A model generated the notes under the pieces. It did not search any database. It had not been told where the DNA came from and was given only the letters and a program-made list of their open reading frames with translations. Below are positions 33,684 to 42,498 of a stretch of 64,000 nucleotides of DNA, piece by piece. Location of the stretch: positions 51,708-115,707 of the forward strand of contig NZ_JAAXKZ010000002.1 in assembly GCF_012911875.1 (NCBI RefSeq). The letters are read 5' to 3'. The DNA comes from Pseudonocardia bannensis (GTDB lineage Bacteria > Actinomycetota > Actinomycetes > Mycobacteriales > Pseudonocardiaceae). The position numbers and the translations under genes are program-made. Numbering within the stretch: the stretch's first letter is position 1; each line of letters opens with the position of its first letter.

Positions 33684-35962
33684 TCAGCTGCTCCCACGAG
33701 AGTTCCGGCGGTCGGCATGGGGTCCAACGAGTCAGACGGCCCGGAGGCGCGCCCTGCCCAGACGACGAGGGCAGCCGAGCCGATGGCCAGCCCGACCGAC
33801 AGCATGAGCAACATTCCGAACTCGGCGACCACGGTGAGCTCGGACAGCATGAGCACGGCGTAGCCGGTGGCCGACGCGGCCGCGGCGAGCAGCACCGCCC
33901 GCCGCAGGCCCGCGTCGCCCCGGCGGGCCGCCTCGGCGAGCAGCACGGTGAACTCGCAGCCCACCGCCGCGGTCAGGGAGCCGAGGGCGACCGTCACCGG
34001 CGTCAGCCCGATCCCGGTCACCCAGAGCCCGAGCAGCCCGAGCCCGGTTGCCACCACGGCCGCGAGCACGGCCGGGACCGCGTCCCGGCGCCGCCGCAGG
34101 CCGACCGCCAGCACCAGGCCGGCCGCGGCGATACCGGCCAGGTTGGCCAGGTAGCGGTCCGCGGAGATCTGCTCGTAGGCCGCCGCCGCGACCACCGGCA
34201 GACCGGTCACGTCGACGCGCATCCCGGCGGGCGCCGCCGGCAGGATGCGCTCGACATCGGCCCGCAGGTCGCGCACGGCCTCGGCGTTGTCGAGGCGGGT
34301 GCCGAAGGTCAGCACCGCGAGGGTCCGATCGGGGTTCAGCACGCTGCCGGTCAGGTACGGCGGCAGCAACCGCAGCGCCGCGTCGAGCTGGTCCGGCGTC
34401 GGCTCGGTACCGAGGAAGCGCAGCAGGCCCGGCGGTGAGACCGCGGGCCGGAGCTCGTCGCCGTGCGCGGTGACGACGGCGTCCTCGGCCTGGCGCATCC
34501 ACTGCAGCGCCTCGGGGCTCGTCGTGTCGGCCCCGGACAGCGCGATGGTGAACTCCCCGCTGGATCCGATCACCTCCTCGACGTGGCGGGCCGCCTCCAG
34601 TGCCGGCAGCCCGCCGGCGAAGCTCTCGATGTCGGCCCGCAGCGGTACCTGGGGAAGCACCAGCCATCCCGTCAGGGCCAGCAGGCCCGCGACCGCCGCG
34701 GTGCCGAGCCGGGTCCACCGGCGCGGTCCCACCGCCGCGGCCGGGCCCGGGGGCGGAGCGGCCGGGGTAGGCCCGGCGGGTTCGGCCGGCATCCGCCGCG
34801 CCAGGACCATGCCGGCCGCCGCGGCGAGCGTGATGCCGATCGCGAGGGTGATCCCGAGATCGCGCACGGTCGGGACCGGGCTGACCGCCAGCGCCCCGAA
34901 GCCGGCCGCCGTGGCCAGCGCGACGACCACCACCATGCGCCGGGGCGCGCGCCGGGCCAGGTACGTCGTGAAGTCGCTGCCCACCCCGATGAGCACCGGG
35001 AGGAACGCGATCACCCCGAGCGACAGCGGCCGGTCGGCCCATCCGTAGAGCGCCAGGGTGGCCGCCGTGCCGATCGCGCTGGCGGCCAGCGGCAGCAGCC
35101 GCCGGCGCAGTCCGGTCCACCGCACGGCGACGAACCAGGCCCCGACGGCGAGCAGCGCGATCGCCCCGAGCAGCGGCACCTCGGCGCGGACGCGCTCCCC
35201 GAGAGCGGCCGCGATCACCGGCGCCCCCGACACCGTGACCCGCGTGGTGTTCAGGTCGGCCCGGCCGACCTCGGCCGTGACGGCGTCGACCAGGTTCTCG
35301 AGCGCCGCCTGGTCCATGTCCTGCCGCGGCCGGACGAGGACGGCCGCAGCCGTGCCGGAGGGGGCGACGAACCTCCACTGCGGACGAGGCTCCCCGGCCT
35401 CGTCGAAGACGACCGTGCGGATGAAGCGTTCGTTGCGCAGCGTCGGCAGACCGGCAGGCAGCCCCTGGACCAGCAGCGCTCCGTAGCGCTGGTCGAACCC
35501 CGCCACCGCCTGTGCACCGGCTGAGGCCACCTGGGCGGGGGACTCGCCCGCGTCGGCCGCCCGTCGCTCGGCGGCGGCACGCAGCCCGTCGCGGTAGCCG
35601 CTGAGCTCGGCGAGCAGGTCCTGCGCCCGCCCCGCGACCTGGTTCAGCACGGTGGCCGGCCCGTAGACCGCGGCGACGTCGGGGAGCCGCGCCAGCCGGC
35701 CCTCCAGCTCCAGCAGTGCCGGGACCTGCTCGCCGCTGAGCAGGCCGCCCGGCCGGTCGGTCTCCAGGAGGACGACCACCGGATCTCCGCCGAAGGCCGA
35801 ACCGACCTGCTGGAGCGATGTCGCACTCGGGTCGTCCGGCGACAGGAAGGAGTCCGTGCCGGCATCCACCTCGAGGCGGGCGATCCCGACCCCGACCAGT
35901 GCGAGCATCACCAGCGCGACCGCGACGAGTACCGCGCGACCGCCGCGCAACCTCATCCTCAT
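33665..35962 (-). CDS. MMPL/RND-family transporter
   Basis: A 765-residue RND-superfamily protein with two repeats, each a helix, a large periplasmic loop and about five helices. Visible features include VDAGTDSFLSPDDPSATSLQ, LPVLIGVGSDFTTYLARRAP, VPLRADIESFAGGLPALEAA and LGSLTAAVGCEFTVLLAEAA. The MMPL domain appears twice. Such proteins move lipids across the actinobacterial envelope using the proton gradient. ATG 35960-35962 overlaps the MceF stop (ATGA), so it is translationally coupled to the Mce genes. That is unusual, and it may provide an energised second path for the same lipid. Confidence 0.85.
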   Translation of the reverse strand: MRMRLRGGRAVLVAVALVMLALVGVGIARLEVDAGTDSFLSPDDPSATSLQQVGSAFGGDPVVVLLETDRPGGLLSGEQVPALLELEGRLARLPDVAAVYGPATVLNQVAGRAQDLLAELSGYRDGLRAAAERRAADAGESPAQVASAGAQAVAGFDQRYGALLVQGLPAGLPTLRNERFIRTVVFDEAGEPRPQWRFVAPSGTAAAVLVRPRQDMDQAALENLVDAVTAEVGRADLNTTRVTVSGAPVIAAALGERVRAEVPLLGAIALLAVGAWFVAVRWTGLRRRLLPLAASAIGTAATLALYGWADRPLSLGVIAFLPVLIGVGSDFTTYLARRAPRRMVVVVALATAAGFGALAVSPVPTVRDLGITLAIGITLAAAAGMVLARRMPAEPAGPTPAAPPPGPAAAVGPRRWTRLGTAAVAGLLALTGWLVLPQVPLRADIESFAGGLPALEAARHVEEVIGSSGEFTIALSGADTTSPEALQWMRQAEDAVVTAHGDELRPAVSPPGLLRFLGTEPTPDQLDAALRLLPPYLTGSVLNPDRTLAVLTFGTRLDNAEAVRDLRADVERILPAAPAGMRVDVTGLPVVAAAAYEQISADRYLANLAGIAAAGLVLAVGLRRRRDAVPAVLAAVVATGLGLLGLWVTGIGLTPVTVALGSLTAAVGCEFTVLLAEAARRGDAGLRRAVLLAAAASATGYAVLMLSELTVVAEFGMLLMLSVGLAIGSAALVVWAGRASGPSDSLDPMPTAGTLVGAAECASRT

Positions 35963-37263
35963 CCGGGCTGCGGCTCCTCCTCCACCCGCGGGTACGGACC
36001 GTCGAACGACCGGTCCGGGTGCGCGTTGCCACCGGGCGCCGGGTACGGGTCGTACTTCTCCAGCGGGCCGATCTGGGTGTTCGTCGGTTGGTTCGGCGAC
36101 TTCTCGTTCATGACCACGAAGACGCGCAGCACCGTCCCGTTCCCGTCCTGCCCGGCGAGAGCCTGGCTGAAGTTGGCGAACATCATGCCGACATCCCGAC
36201 CGTACGGGCGCAGGTACCCCAGTGCCGGGTTGACGTCGGACAGGACGACCTGCAGCGTCGGGAAGAGCGCCCGCGCCGCGTCCGAGAAGCCGGCCACCCG
36301 GTCCAGCGTGTCCGGCGCCTGCTCCAGGGTCCGGTCCAGCGACGGCAGCAGCCCGCGCAGGTCCGCCGAGGTCGCGGGCAGTTCCTGCAGCGCGGCGGAC
36401 AGGTCGGGCCCCGCGGCGGTGAGGTTGGCCGCCACCGGCGCCAGCGAGCCGGCCAGGGTGCTCAGGCTGCCGCTCGCCTCGCGGGTCGTGTCCAGCACGC
36501 CGGGCAGCTCGCGCAGCACCGCCTCCAGGTCCCCGCGGTTGGTCGCGAGGACCTGGGTGAGCCGGTCCGCGTCGCCGACCAGCGCGGTGATCCGCCCCTG
36601 GTCGGCGTCCAGGGCCCGCAGCAGCGCGGTGGTGTTGCCGGTGACCTCGGCCAGGTCCTGCGACTGCGCCGCCAGGGCCTCCAGCGCGGTACCACCCTCG
36701 CGGCCGAGCGCACCGAGACCGCCGGCGATGCGGCCGATGTCCTCGCGGGTGCCCTCCGTGGTCGTCCCGGCAGCCCGCAGCGCGCTGCCGAGCGCGTCGC
36801 GGGTGGGTTGGTCGAGGCTGGTCAGGACGTCGTCGAGCTGCACGCTGGAGCGACCCGCCGAACGCGGCAGGATCCCCCCGTCGGCGATCTCGGCGCCGGT
36901 CCCGTCGACGATGTCGAGATAGCTCTCCTCGATCAGCGTCTTGTTCCGGACGGTCACGGACACGCCGTCGTGCAGCGGGCTGATCTCCGGGTCGAGGTCG
37001 AGGAGCAGGACGGCGTCGGCGCCGTCGACCTCCACCTTGTCGACCCGGCCGACGGTGACACCCGCCGCCCGGACGTCGGACTGCGCCACGATGTTGTCCA
37101 CATCGGACATGGCGATGCTCACCTGGTACCCGGCCTGGGTGACGAGCGGGATCTTGCCGCCGGCGTTGACCCAGAGGTAGCCGAACACCAGCGCGCACAG
37201 CCCGCCGAAGGCCAGCACCGTCACCGTGCGCAGCACCGGCAGGAGGGAGAGGGGGATACGCAT
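35959..37263 (-). CDS. Mce family protein, sixth of the operon (MceF-like)
   Basis: About 434 residues. An N-terminal membrane anchor (VLRTVTVLAFGGLCALVFGYLW) is followed by the MlaD/Mce domain (YQVSIAMSDVDNIVAQSDVR; AAGVTVGRVDKVEVDGADAV; VTVRNKTLIEESYLDIVDG). A long helical region of heptad-like Leu/Ala repeats forms the needle-like tunnel in known Mce complexes. The C-terminus is Pro-rich. The ATG at 37263 has AGGTGG five bases upstream and is preferred over GTG 37272. It is the last Mce gene, and its stop overlaps the MMPL start. Confidence 0.85.
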   Translation of the reverse strand: MRIPLSLLPVLRTVTVLAFGGLCALVFGYLWVNAGGKIPLVTQAGYQVSIAMSDVDNIVAQSDVRAAGVTVGRVDKVEVDGADAVLLLDLDPEISPLHDGVSVTVRNKTLIEESYLDIVDGTGAEIADGGILPRSAGRSSVQLDDVLTSLDQPTRDALGSALRAAGTTTEGTREDIGRIAGGLGALGREGGTALEALAAQSQDLAEVTGNTTALLRALDADQGRITALVGDADRLTQVLATNRGDLEAVLRELPGVLDTTREASGSLSTLAGSLAPVAANLTAAGPDLSAALQELPATSADLRGLLPSLDRTLEQAPDTLDRVAGFSDAARALFPTLQVVLSDVNPALGYLRPYGRDVGMMFANFSQALAGQDGNGTVLRVFVVMNEKSPNQPTNTQIGPLEKYDPYPAPGGNAHPDRSFDGPYPRVEEEPQPG

Positions 37264-37272
37264 CGTCACCAC

Positions 37273-38517
37273 CTACCGGGGGCTCGGGTTCGCGGAAGCG
37301 GACTGGGTCACCGGCACGCTCGAGGGTGCGAACTGGAGCAGGCCGCGCAGGATGCCCCGGTTCGCGTCACGCAGGCTGGTCGTCGAGTTCGTGTTGTAGA
37401 CGAACGCCTGCAGGTCGTTCAGGTACGGCACCAGGCCCGCGGTGACCGGGTCCAGCCGCTCGCTGATCGGGACCAGGTCCGCCAGGGAGGCGTCGAGGTC
37501 GTCCGCGGCGGGCCGCAGGTCCGCGACCACGGGACGCGCCGCGGCGATGACGGGCGCCGCGACGTCGAGCGTGGAGTCCAGGGCGCCGACGGAGTCGTCG
37601 AGCCGCGACAGGGCTCCGGGGAGCGTGTCGCTGGCCTGGCGCAGGCTGCCCAGGGCCGGGTCCAGCTCGCCCGCCAGCTCGGTCACGCCCTCCATGGACG
37701 CGCGGAGCTGGGCGGAGAGGTCGGGCAGCTGGCCGAGTGCGTCGTCCAGCGACCCGCTCTGGCCCGCGACGACGGTGAGGGTCTGCTGCAGGCTCGCCGC
37801 CAGCCGCGAGATCCGCTCGTCGTTGCCACCGACCGCGGTCGAGATCTGGTTGAGCGCGGTGATCAGGCGGGCCAGCTTGTCCCGGCGCCCGTCGAGCTCG
37901 GCGACCACGGGCTGCAGGTCCTGCAGCACCGCGTCGGCCCCGCGCAGACCGTCGGGCAGGGACGTGGGGGCGTTCGCCAGCGCCGTGTCCGATTCGGACA
38001 GCAGGCTGGTCAGCGCCAGCCGGGCGTTGTCGTCGAGGTGCCCGAGCACCTCGTCGATCTGAACCGGCCGGTCGGAGCTGGTCACCGGAAGGACGTCGCC
38101 GTCGGACAGCGGCGCACCGGGCGGCCCGCCGGGGCTCAGCGCCACGTACATCTCGTTCAGTGGGCTCTTCGGCCGCAGCACCACGCGGGCGTTGTCGTAC
38201 ACCCGGTGCTCGGCGTCGACAGCGAGCTCGAGCACCGCCTTGCCGTCGTCGGACACCGACGCGGACCGGATGTCACCGACCGAGATCCCGGCGATCCGGA
38301 CCTCCTGGCCGTTCCCCGGGCTGATGCCCGGCGTCGACTCGAAGGTCGCGTAGAAGATCTGCTTGTTCTCCCACGGCGGGTTGAACCGCTGGTTGCCGAG
38401 GATGATGCCGCCGGCGACCACACCGAGCACCAGCAGCCCCGCGAGGATCGCGACGTTGCGGGACAGGCCGGGCTCGCTGCGGGTACGCGCCCAGGCCCGG
38501 GCGATCCGGTTGCTCAT
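37273..38517 (-). CDS. Mce family protein, fifth of the operon (MceE-like, no lipobox)
   Basis: A 414-residue protein with a membrane helix (VAILAGLLVLGVVAGGIIL), an Mce domain (ISPGNGQEVRIAGISVGDIR; RVVLRPKSPLNEMYVALSPG) and a helical repeat region. In mycobacterial mce operons the fifth protein is normally a lipoprotein with a Cys-containing lipobox. No Cys is present in this N-terminus, so here it appears to be anchored by its helix. ATG 38517 overlaps the upstream stop by four bases. Confidence 0.85.
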   Translation of the reverse strand: MSNRIARAWARTRSEPGLSRNVAILAGLLVLGVVAGGIILGNQRFNPPWENKQIFYATFESTPGISPGNGQEVRIAGISVGDIRSASVSDDGKAVLELAVDAEHRVYDNARVVLRPKSPLNEMYVALSPGGPPGAPLSDGDVLPVTSSDRPVQIDEVLGHLDDNARLALTSLLSESDTALANAPTSLPDGLRGADAVLQDLQPVVAELDGRRDKLARLITALNQISTAVGGNDERISRLAASLQQTLTVVAGQSGSLDDALGQLPDLSAQLRASMEGVTELAGELDPALGSLRQASDTLPGALSRLDDSVGALDSTLDVAAPVIAAARPVVADLRPAADDLDASLADLVPISERLDPVTAGLVPYLNDLQAFVYNTNSTTSLRDANRGILRGLLQFAPSSVPVTQSASANPSPR

Positions 38518-39824
38518 CGTTGGATCTCCTGGAATCGGGCGAGGTTGGCGAACATCTGCTCGAGGCTCACGCCCGCCGGCAGCCCGGCCACCGTGCCGCC
38601 GTTCACGCCGGGGTTGAAGCCGATGACCGCACCGTTGGACTCCGTCATGGCCGCGGTGTTGTCGACGTTGGCCGCCATGTGGCCCAGCTCCTGGTAGAGG
38701 GGCCGGTCGCCGCCGCTGCCCGCGTAGGGTCCGCTGCCCTGGTACGGGGAGTTGACGGTCTCGAGGATCGGGCCGTTGACCCGGTCGAGCACGGGGCCGT
38801 GGAGGTTGTCGAAGACCGCGGTGAGGTCCTGGCTGACCGGCGAGAGCGTGCCGACCAGCGGCCGGGCATCGGTCAGCAGGCTCCGCAGGTCGCCCACCAC
38901 CGGCCTGGCCTCGGCCAGCACCGGGTCGACCCGCTCGAGCAGACCGTCGAGCTCCTCGACGACCGGGACGGCCACGTCCGCGGTGTCGCGCAGCTCCGCG
39001 AGCGTCCCGTCGAGCCGCTGCAGGCCGGTGTCGGTGGCCCGCAGCGTCGGAGGCAGGTCCGCGAGGGCGGCCGCGATGTCGCCGCCGCGCCGGTCGAGCA
39101 CGCCGGACAGCGAGTCGAGCCCGGTGACGACGTCGTCGAGCTGCCCCTGGTTCTCGGCCAGCGCCTGAGAGGTGCTCTCGAGCCCGCGGACGAGCTCGGT
39201 CAGGTCGGTGTCCGGCCGCGTGCCCCGCGCCGCGGCCAGCACGCCGCCCGCCGGACCGAGCGTGCCCGGAGCCGTCCGGGCCAGGTCCTGCAGGGCCTCG
39301 GATCCGCCGCCGGCGAGGACGCCGTCCAGGTTGCGGGTGCTGCTCTGCAGTCCGGTCAGGGCGTCGGGCTGCAGGGCAGCCGCCACCTTGTCCAGCTCGA
39401 CCGGCACCTCGGTCCGCTCCCGCGGGATGACGGCCTCGGACTCCCCGGGGGCTCCCCCGGGCACCAGCTCGACGTAGTAGTTGCCGCCCAGCAGCGTCGT
39501 CGGGGCGATCAGCGCCGACGGCGCCGTCCCGAGCTTGCCCCGGATGCCGTGGTCGACCTTGAACTCGACCAGCGCGGTGCCCTGCTCGGTCCGGTCCACA
39601 CCGGTGACCACCCCGACGGGCACACCGGCCACCTTCACCTTGGTGACGTACTCCTTCAGCCGGTACTGGTCACCGAACTCGGCGGCCATGCTCTCGCCCG
39701 GCGTGACCATGGTCAGGATCTGGTTCTTTGCGAACAGGGCGGCCCCGACGACCAGCGCCACCAGGGCTGCGACCAGCCCCAGGCGGAACGGGGTGGAGAT
39801 CGGCCTGCGCGTCGTGGACGCCAT
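38514..39824 (-). CDS. Mce family protein, fourth of the operon (MceD-like)
   Basis: A 436-residue protein: basic N-terminus, helix FRLGLVAALVALVVGAALFA, Mce domain (AEFGDQYRLKEYVTKVKVAG; VGVVTGVDRTEQGTALVEFK; LLGGNYYVELVPGG), and then a long helical segment ending with a Gly/Asn-rich tail. Its start overlaps the MceC stop by one base and its stop overlaps MceE by four, so the chain is tightly coupled. It probably contributes one subunit of a hetero-hexameric lipid channel. Confidence 0.85.
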   Translation of the reverse strand: MASTTRRPISTPFRLGLVAALVALVVGAALFAKNQILTMVTPGESMAAEFGDQYRLKEYVTKVKVAGVPVGVVTGVDRTEQGTALVEFKVDHGIRGKLGTAPSALIAPTTLLGGNYYVELVPGGAPGESEAVIPRERTEVPVELDKVAAALQPDALTGLQSSTRNLDGVLAGGGSEALQDLARTAPGTLGPAGGVLAAARGTRPDTDLTELVRGLESTSQALAENQGQLDDVVTGLDSLSGVLDRRGGDIAAALADLPPTLRATDTGLQRLDGTLAELRDTADVAVPVVEELDGLLERVDPVLAEARPVVGDLRSLLTDARPLVGTLSPVSQDLTAVFDNLHGPVLDRVNGPILETVNSPYQGSGPYAGSGGDRPLYQELGHMAANVDNTAAMTESNGAVIGFNPGVNGGTVAGLPAGVSLEQMFANLARFQEIQR

Positions 39825-41119
39825 CAGCGTCGCCCTCCGATCCCCGGCAGGGGCTTGATGTCCTGTGCGGACTCGCCCGGTTCGGGATTGGCGTTCCGGG
39901 CCACCAGCGGATCCTCCACCGGCGCCGTGCCGCTGACCGTGTCGGACTGGAAGATCGGGTAGATCCGCAGCCAGTTGCCGGCCGCGTCACCGTCGTGCAG
40001 GGCGCTGGAGACGTTGGTGAACCAGTGCGCGATCTCCGGCGAGTACGGCGCCAGGTCGGCGAGCAGCGGAGCGGTCTCGGCCACCGTGTCCGCGAGCCTC
40101 GGGGTGAGCGGACGGGCATCGGCCATCAGGCCGGTGAGCTCCTCCACAGCCGGCTCGGCCACGTCGGCCACGCCCGGCACCCGCTGCAGCGGGGCCACAC
40201 CCTCACGGAGCACGCCCCGCACGTCGGGCGTGGCCGAACCGAGCGCCTCGGCCCCGGGCCGCAGCGCCAGCACCGCGTCCCGGGTGTCGGCGAGCGGCCC
40301 GTTCAGCTCGTCGAGGGCCGATCGCGCGTCGCGCAGCGTCTCGGGTGAGGCCTGCAGGGTCTGCTCGAAGGGCGCAGCCCCGTCCACCGCGATCGCGTCG
40401 AAGGTGGCGCTCATGTTCGTCAGCAACGAGGCGATCTCCTGCTCCCGGCCGGCGAACCGCTCCGAGAGGGTGGACGCGGACTGCAGCAGCCCGACCAGAT
40501 CGTCCCCGCCGTCGGCCGTCAGCGACCGCGACACGGTGCCCATGTCGGCCAGCATCTGCGGGGAGGCCGCGAAGGCGTCCTGCAGATCCTGCGAGTGGCC
40601 GGCCAGCCCGCCGCCCACCTCCCGCAGGGTCGATCCCAGAGCCGCGCGGGTCGGCGGGTCGAACACCGTGAACAGGTCGCTCACCTCCTGCGCGCCGCGG
40701 GTGTCGCGCTGCGGGATGACGTCGTCGGACCCGAGGGCGCCCGCCTCCGGGCTGCCCGGGTCGAGGTCGACGAACTTCTGCCCCAGCGCGGACCGGGCGC
40801 CGACCGACGCGGTGGTCGCGCTCGAGTTCTGGTAAACGGGCCGGTCGCCGTCGAGCTTGAGGATCGCGACGGCGCGCCCGTCCTCGTAGCGGACGTCGTC
40901 GACCGAGCCCACGCGGGCACTGGCGATGCGCACGTCGTCACCCACCCGCAGCGAGCCGACGTCGCCGAAGGCCGCCTTGACGAGCGTGACCTGCGCGCCG
41001 GGGATGCCGTACTGCGCGCGGAAGGCGAACACGACGGAGGCGACGAAGAGCACCACGACGACGAGACCGATGACGAGGGCGGTACCGCGGGACCCCCAGG
41101 CCTTGTGGAGGGACCTCAC
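39824..41119 (-). CDS. Mce family protein, third of the operon (MceC-like)
   Basis: A 431-residue protein with an N-terminal helix (ALVIGLVVVVLFVASVVFAF), an Mce domain (KAAFGDVGSLRVGDDVRIAS; ARVGSVDDVRYEDGRAVAIL; SALGQKFVDLDPGSPEAG) and a helical region punctuated by LPL/PVE-type breaks. The C-terminus carries DIKPLPGIGGRR. Overlap with neighbours is four bases upstream and one base downstream. Sequence identity to the other five appears low outside the domain, as is usual. Confidence 0.85.
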   Translation of the reverse strand: MRSLHKAWGSRGTALVIGLVVVVLFVASVVFAFRAQYGIPGAQVTLVKAAFGDVGSLRVGDDVRIASARVGSVDDVRYEDGRAVAILKLDGDRPVYQNSSATTASVGARSALGQKFVDLDPGSPEAGALGSDDVIPQRDTRGAQEVSDLFTVFDPPTRAALGSTLREVGGGLAGHSQDLQDAFAASPQMLADMGTVSRSLTADGGDDLVGLLQSASTLSERFAGREQEIASLLTNMSATFDAIAVDGAAPFEQTLQASPETLRDARSALDELNGPLADTRDAVLALRPGAEALGSATPDVRGVLREGVAPLQRVPGVADVAEPAVEELTGLMADARPLTPRLADTVAETAPLLADLAPYSPEIAHWFTNVSSALHDGDAAGNWLRIYPIFQSDTVSGTAPVEDPLVARNANPEPGESAQDIKPLPGIGGRR

Positions 41120-42498
41120 GATCCACCCCCCACGAGGAAGCCGAGCATTCCGCTCTCCTGTTCGGGAGACAGTCCGGTCGCGCCGGAGGGTTCCGCCGGG
41201 TCGGCGGTGGGGGCCTGCAGGAGGCCGCCGGTCGCGGGCGGGGCGTCGGCTGCGGGCGCGCCCGGCACCTCGGTGCCGGGCTGCTCGCCGCCGATCTCCG
41301 CCGCCGGCGGCAGCACGTCGGGCACCGCCCCGGCGGGCGCCAGACCGGTCACGGAGTCGGGGTTGAGCAGCATCACGACCCGCAGGTAGTGCGAGAGGCC
41401 GTCGTGCCCGTTCGTCGCCAGCGCCCAGTACCGGATGAAGTTGAGGACGTTGTCGAGGTTGCCGGTCAGGTCCTCGGTGAGCGGCCGCGCCGACGCCGCG
41501 GTGGTCTGCAGTTCGGGGCCGGCGCGGCGCAGGTCCGCCGCGACCGGGCGGGCCTCCTCGAGCAGCGCCTCGGCCCGCTCCAGCACCGGCTGGGCCTGGA
41601 CCAGCGCCGGGTCCAGCGCGTCGGCGAACGTCATGAGCTCACCGGAGATGGCCGTGAGGTCCTCGGTGACCGGTCGGATCGCGCGCAGGGTCGGAGTGGT
41701 CTCCTGCGCGGTGGCCGCGAGGGTGCCCAGCGTCGTCCGCGCCGACCGCAACGCGCCGGGCAGTTCGGCGAGCGTCTCGTCCAGCGCCTGCTGCTGCGCC
41801 GTGCTGGCGGCCAGCAGCCGGTCCGCCGCCCCGACGAGTTGGTCGAGCGAGCGGCCGTCGTCGGCGGCCAGCGCACCGGCGACCGGCTCCACGCGATCGA
41901 GCAGGGTCCCCAGCAGCACGTTCTGGTCGGCGAGCACCGAGGTCAGCGCCCGGGTGTCGGTGAGCGAGGGCGCGAGCGCCCGGATGGCCTCGTCGACGTT
42001 CCCGCCGTTGTCCCGCAGGCCCTCGCCCAGAGTCGTGACCAGGAAGGCCAGCGACTCCCCCGTCGGGTCGTCGAGGGTGTTGAGGATCTCGTCGAGGTCG
42101 ACGTTCACCGATGTCTGCGCGGCCGGGACGATGGTGCCCGGTTCGAGCTCCGGTTCGGTGGGCGTCCCCCGCTCGAGGTCGACGTAGCGCTCGCCGAGCA
42201 GGCTCACCGGGCGGATGGTCAAGCGGGCGTCGCGGTACACCGGCAGCGCTGCCGGGTCGAGGCGCAGCGCGATGTCGGCGACGCCGTCGCGGACCCGCAT
42301 CTCGGAGACCTCGCCGACCATGACGCCGTCGATCTTCACCTCGTTGCCGGGCAGCAACGGGCCGGCGTCGGCGAACTCCGCGACGATCGTCATCCCCTTC
42401 GTCGCGGGGTTCTCGGCCGCGAGGCCGCTCATCGCGCCCGTCGTGCCGATGATCGCGACGACCGCCACGGCGGCCGCGCGCACACTGGGCCGTCTCAT
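41116..42498 (-). CDS. Mce family protein, second of the operon (MceB-like)
   Basis: A 460-residue protein with a hydrophobic N-terminus (AAAVAVVAIIGTTGAMSGLA), an Mce domain (VAEFADAGPLLPGNEVKIDG; VMVGEVSEMRVRDGVADIAL; PVSLLGERYVDLERGTP), the helical needle region and a C-terminal ~90-residue Ala/Pro/Gly-rich tail (EVPGAPAADAPPATGG). The tail may span or bind the wall. ATG 42498 overlaps the MceA stop (ATGA). Confidence 0.85.
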   Translation of the reverse strand: MRRPSVRAAAVAVVAIIGTTGAMSGLAAENPATKGMTIVAEFADAGPLLPGNEVKIDGVMVGEVSEMRVRDGVADIALRLDPAALPVYRDARLTIRPVSLLGERYVDLERGTPTEPELEPGTIVPAAQTSVNVDLDEILNTLDDPTGESLAFLVTTLGEGLRDNGGNVDEAIRALAPSLTDTRALTSVLADQNVLLGTLLDRVEPVAGALAADDGRSLDQLVGAADRLLAASTAQQQALDETLAELPGALRSARTTLGTLAATAQETTPTLRAIRPVTEDLTAISGELMTFADALDPALVQAQPVLERAEALLEEARPVAADLRRAGPELQTTAASARPLTEDLTGNLDNVLNFIRYWALATNGHDGLSHYLRVVMLLNPDSVTGLAPAGAVPDVLPPAAEIGGEQPGTEVPGAPAADAPPATGGLLQAPTADPAEPSGATGLSPEQESGMLGFLVGGGS

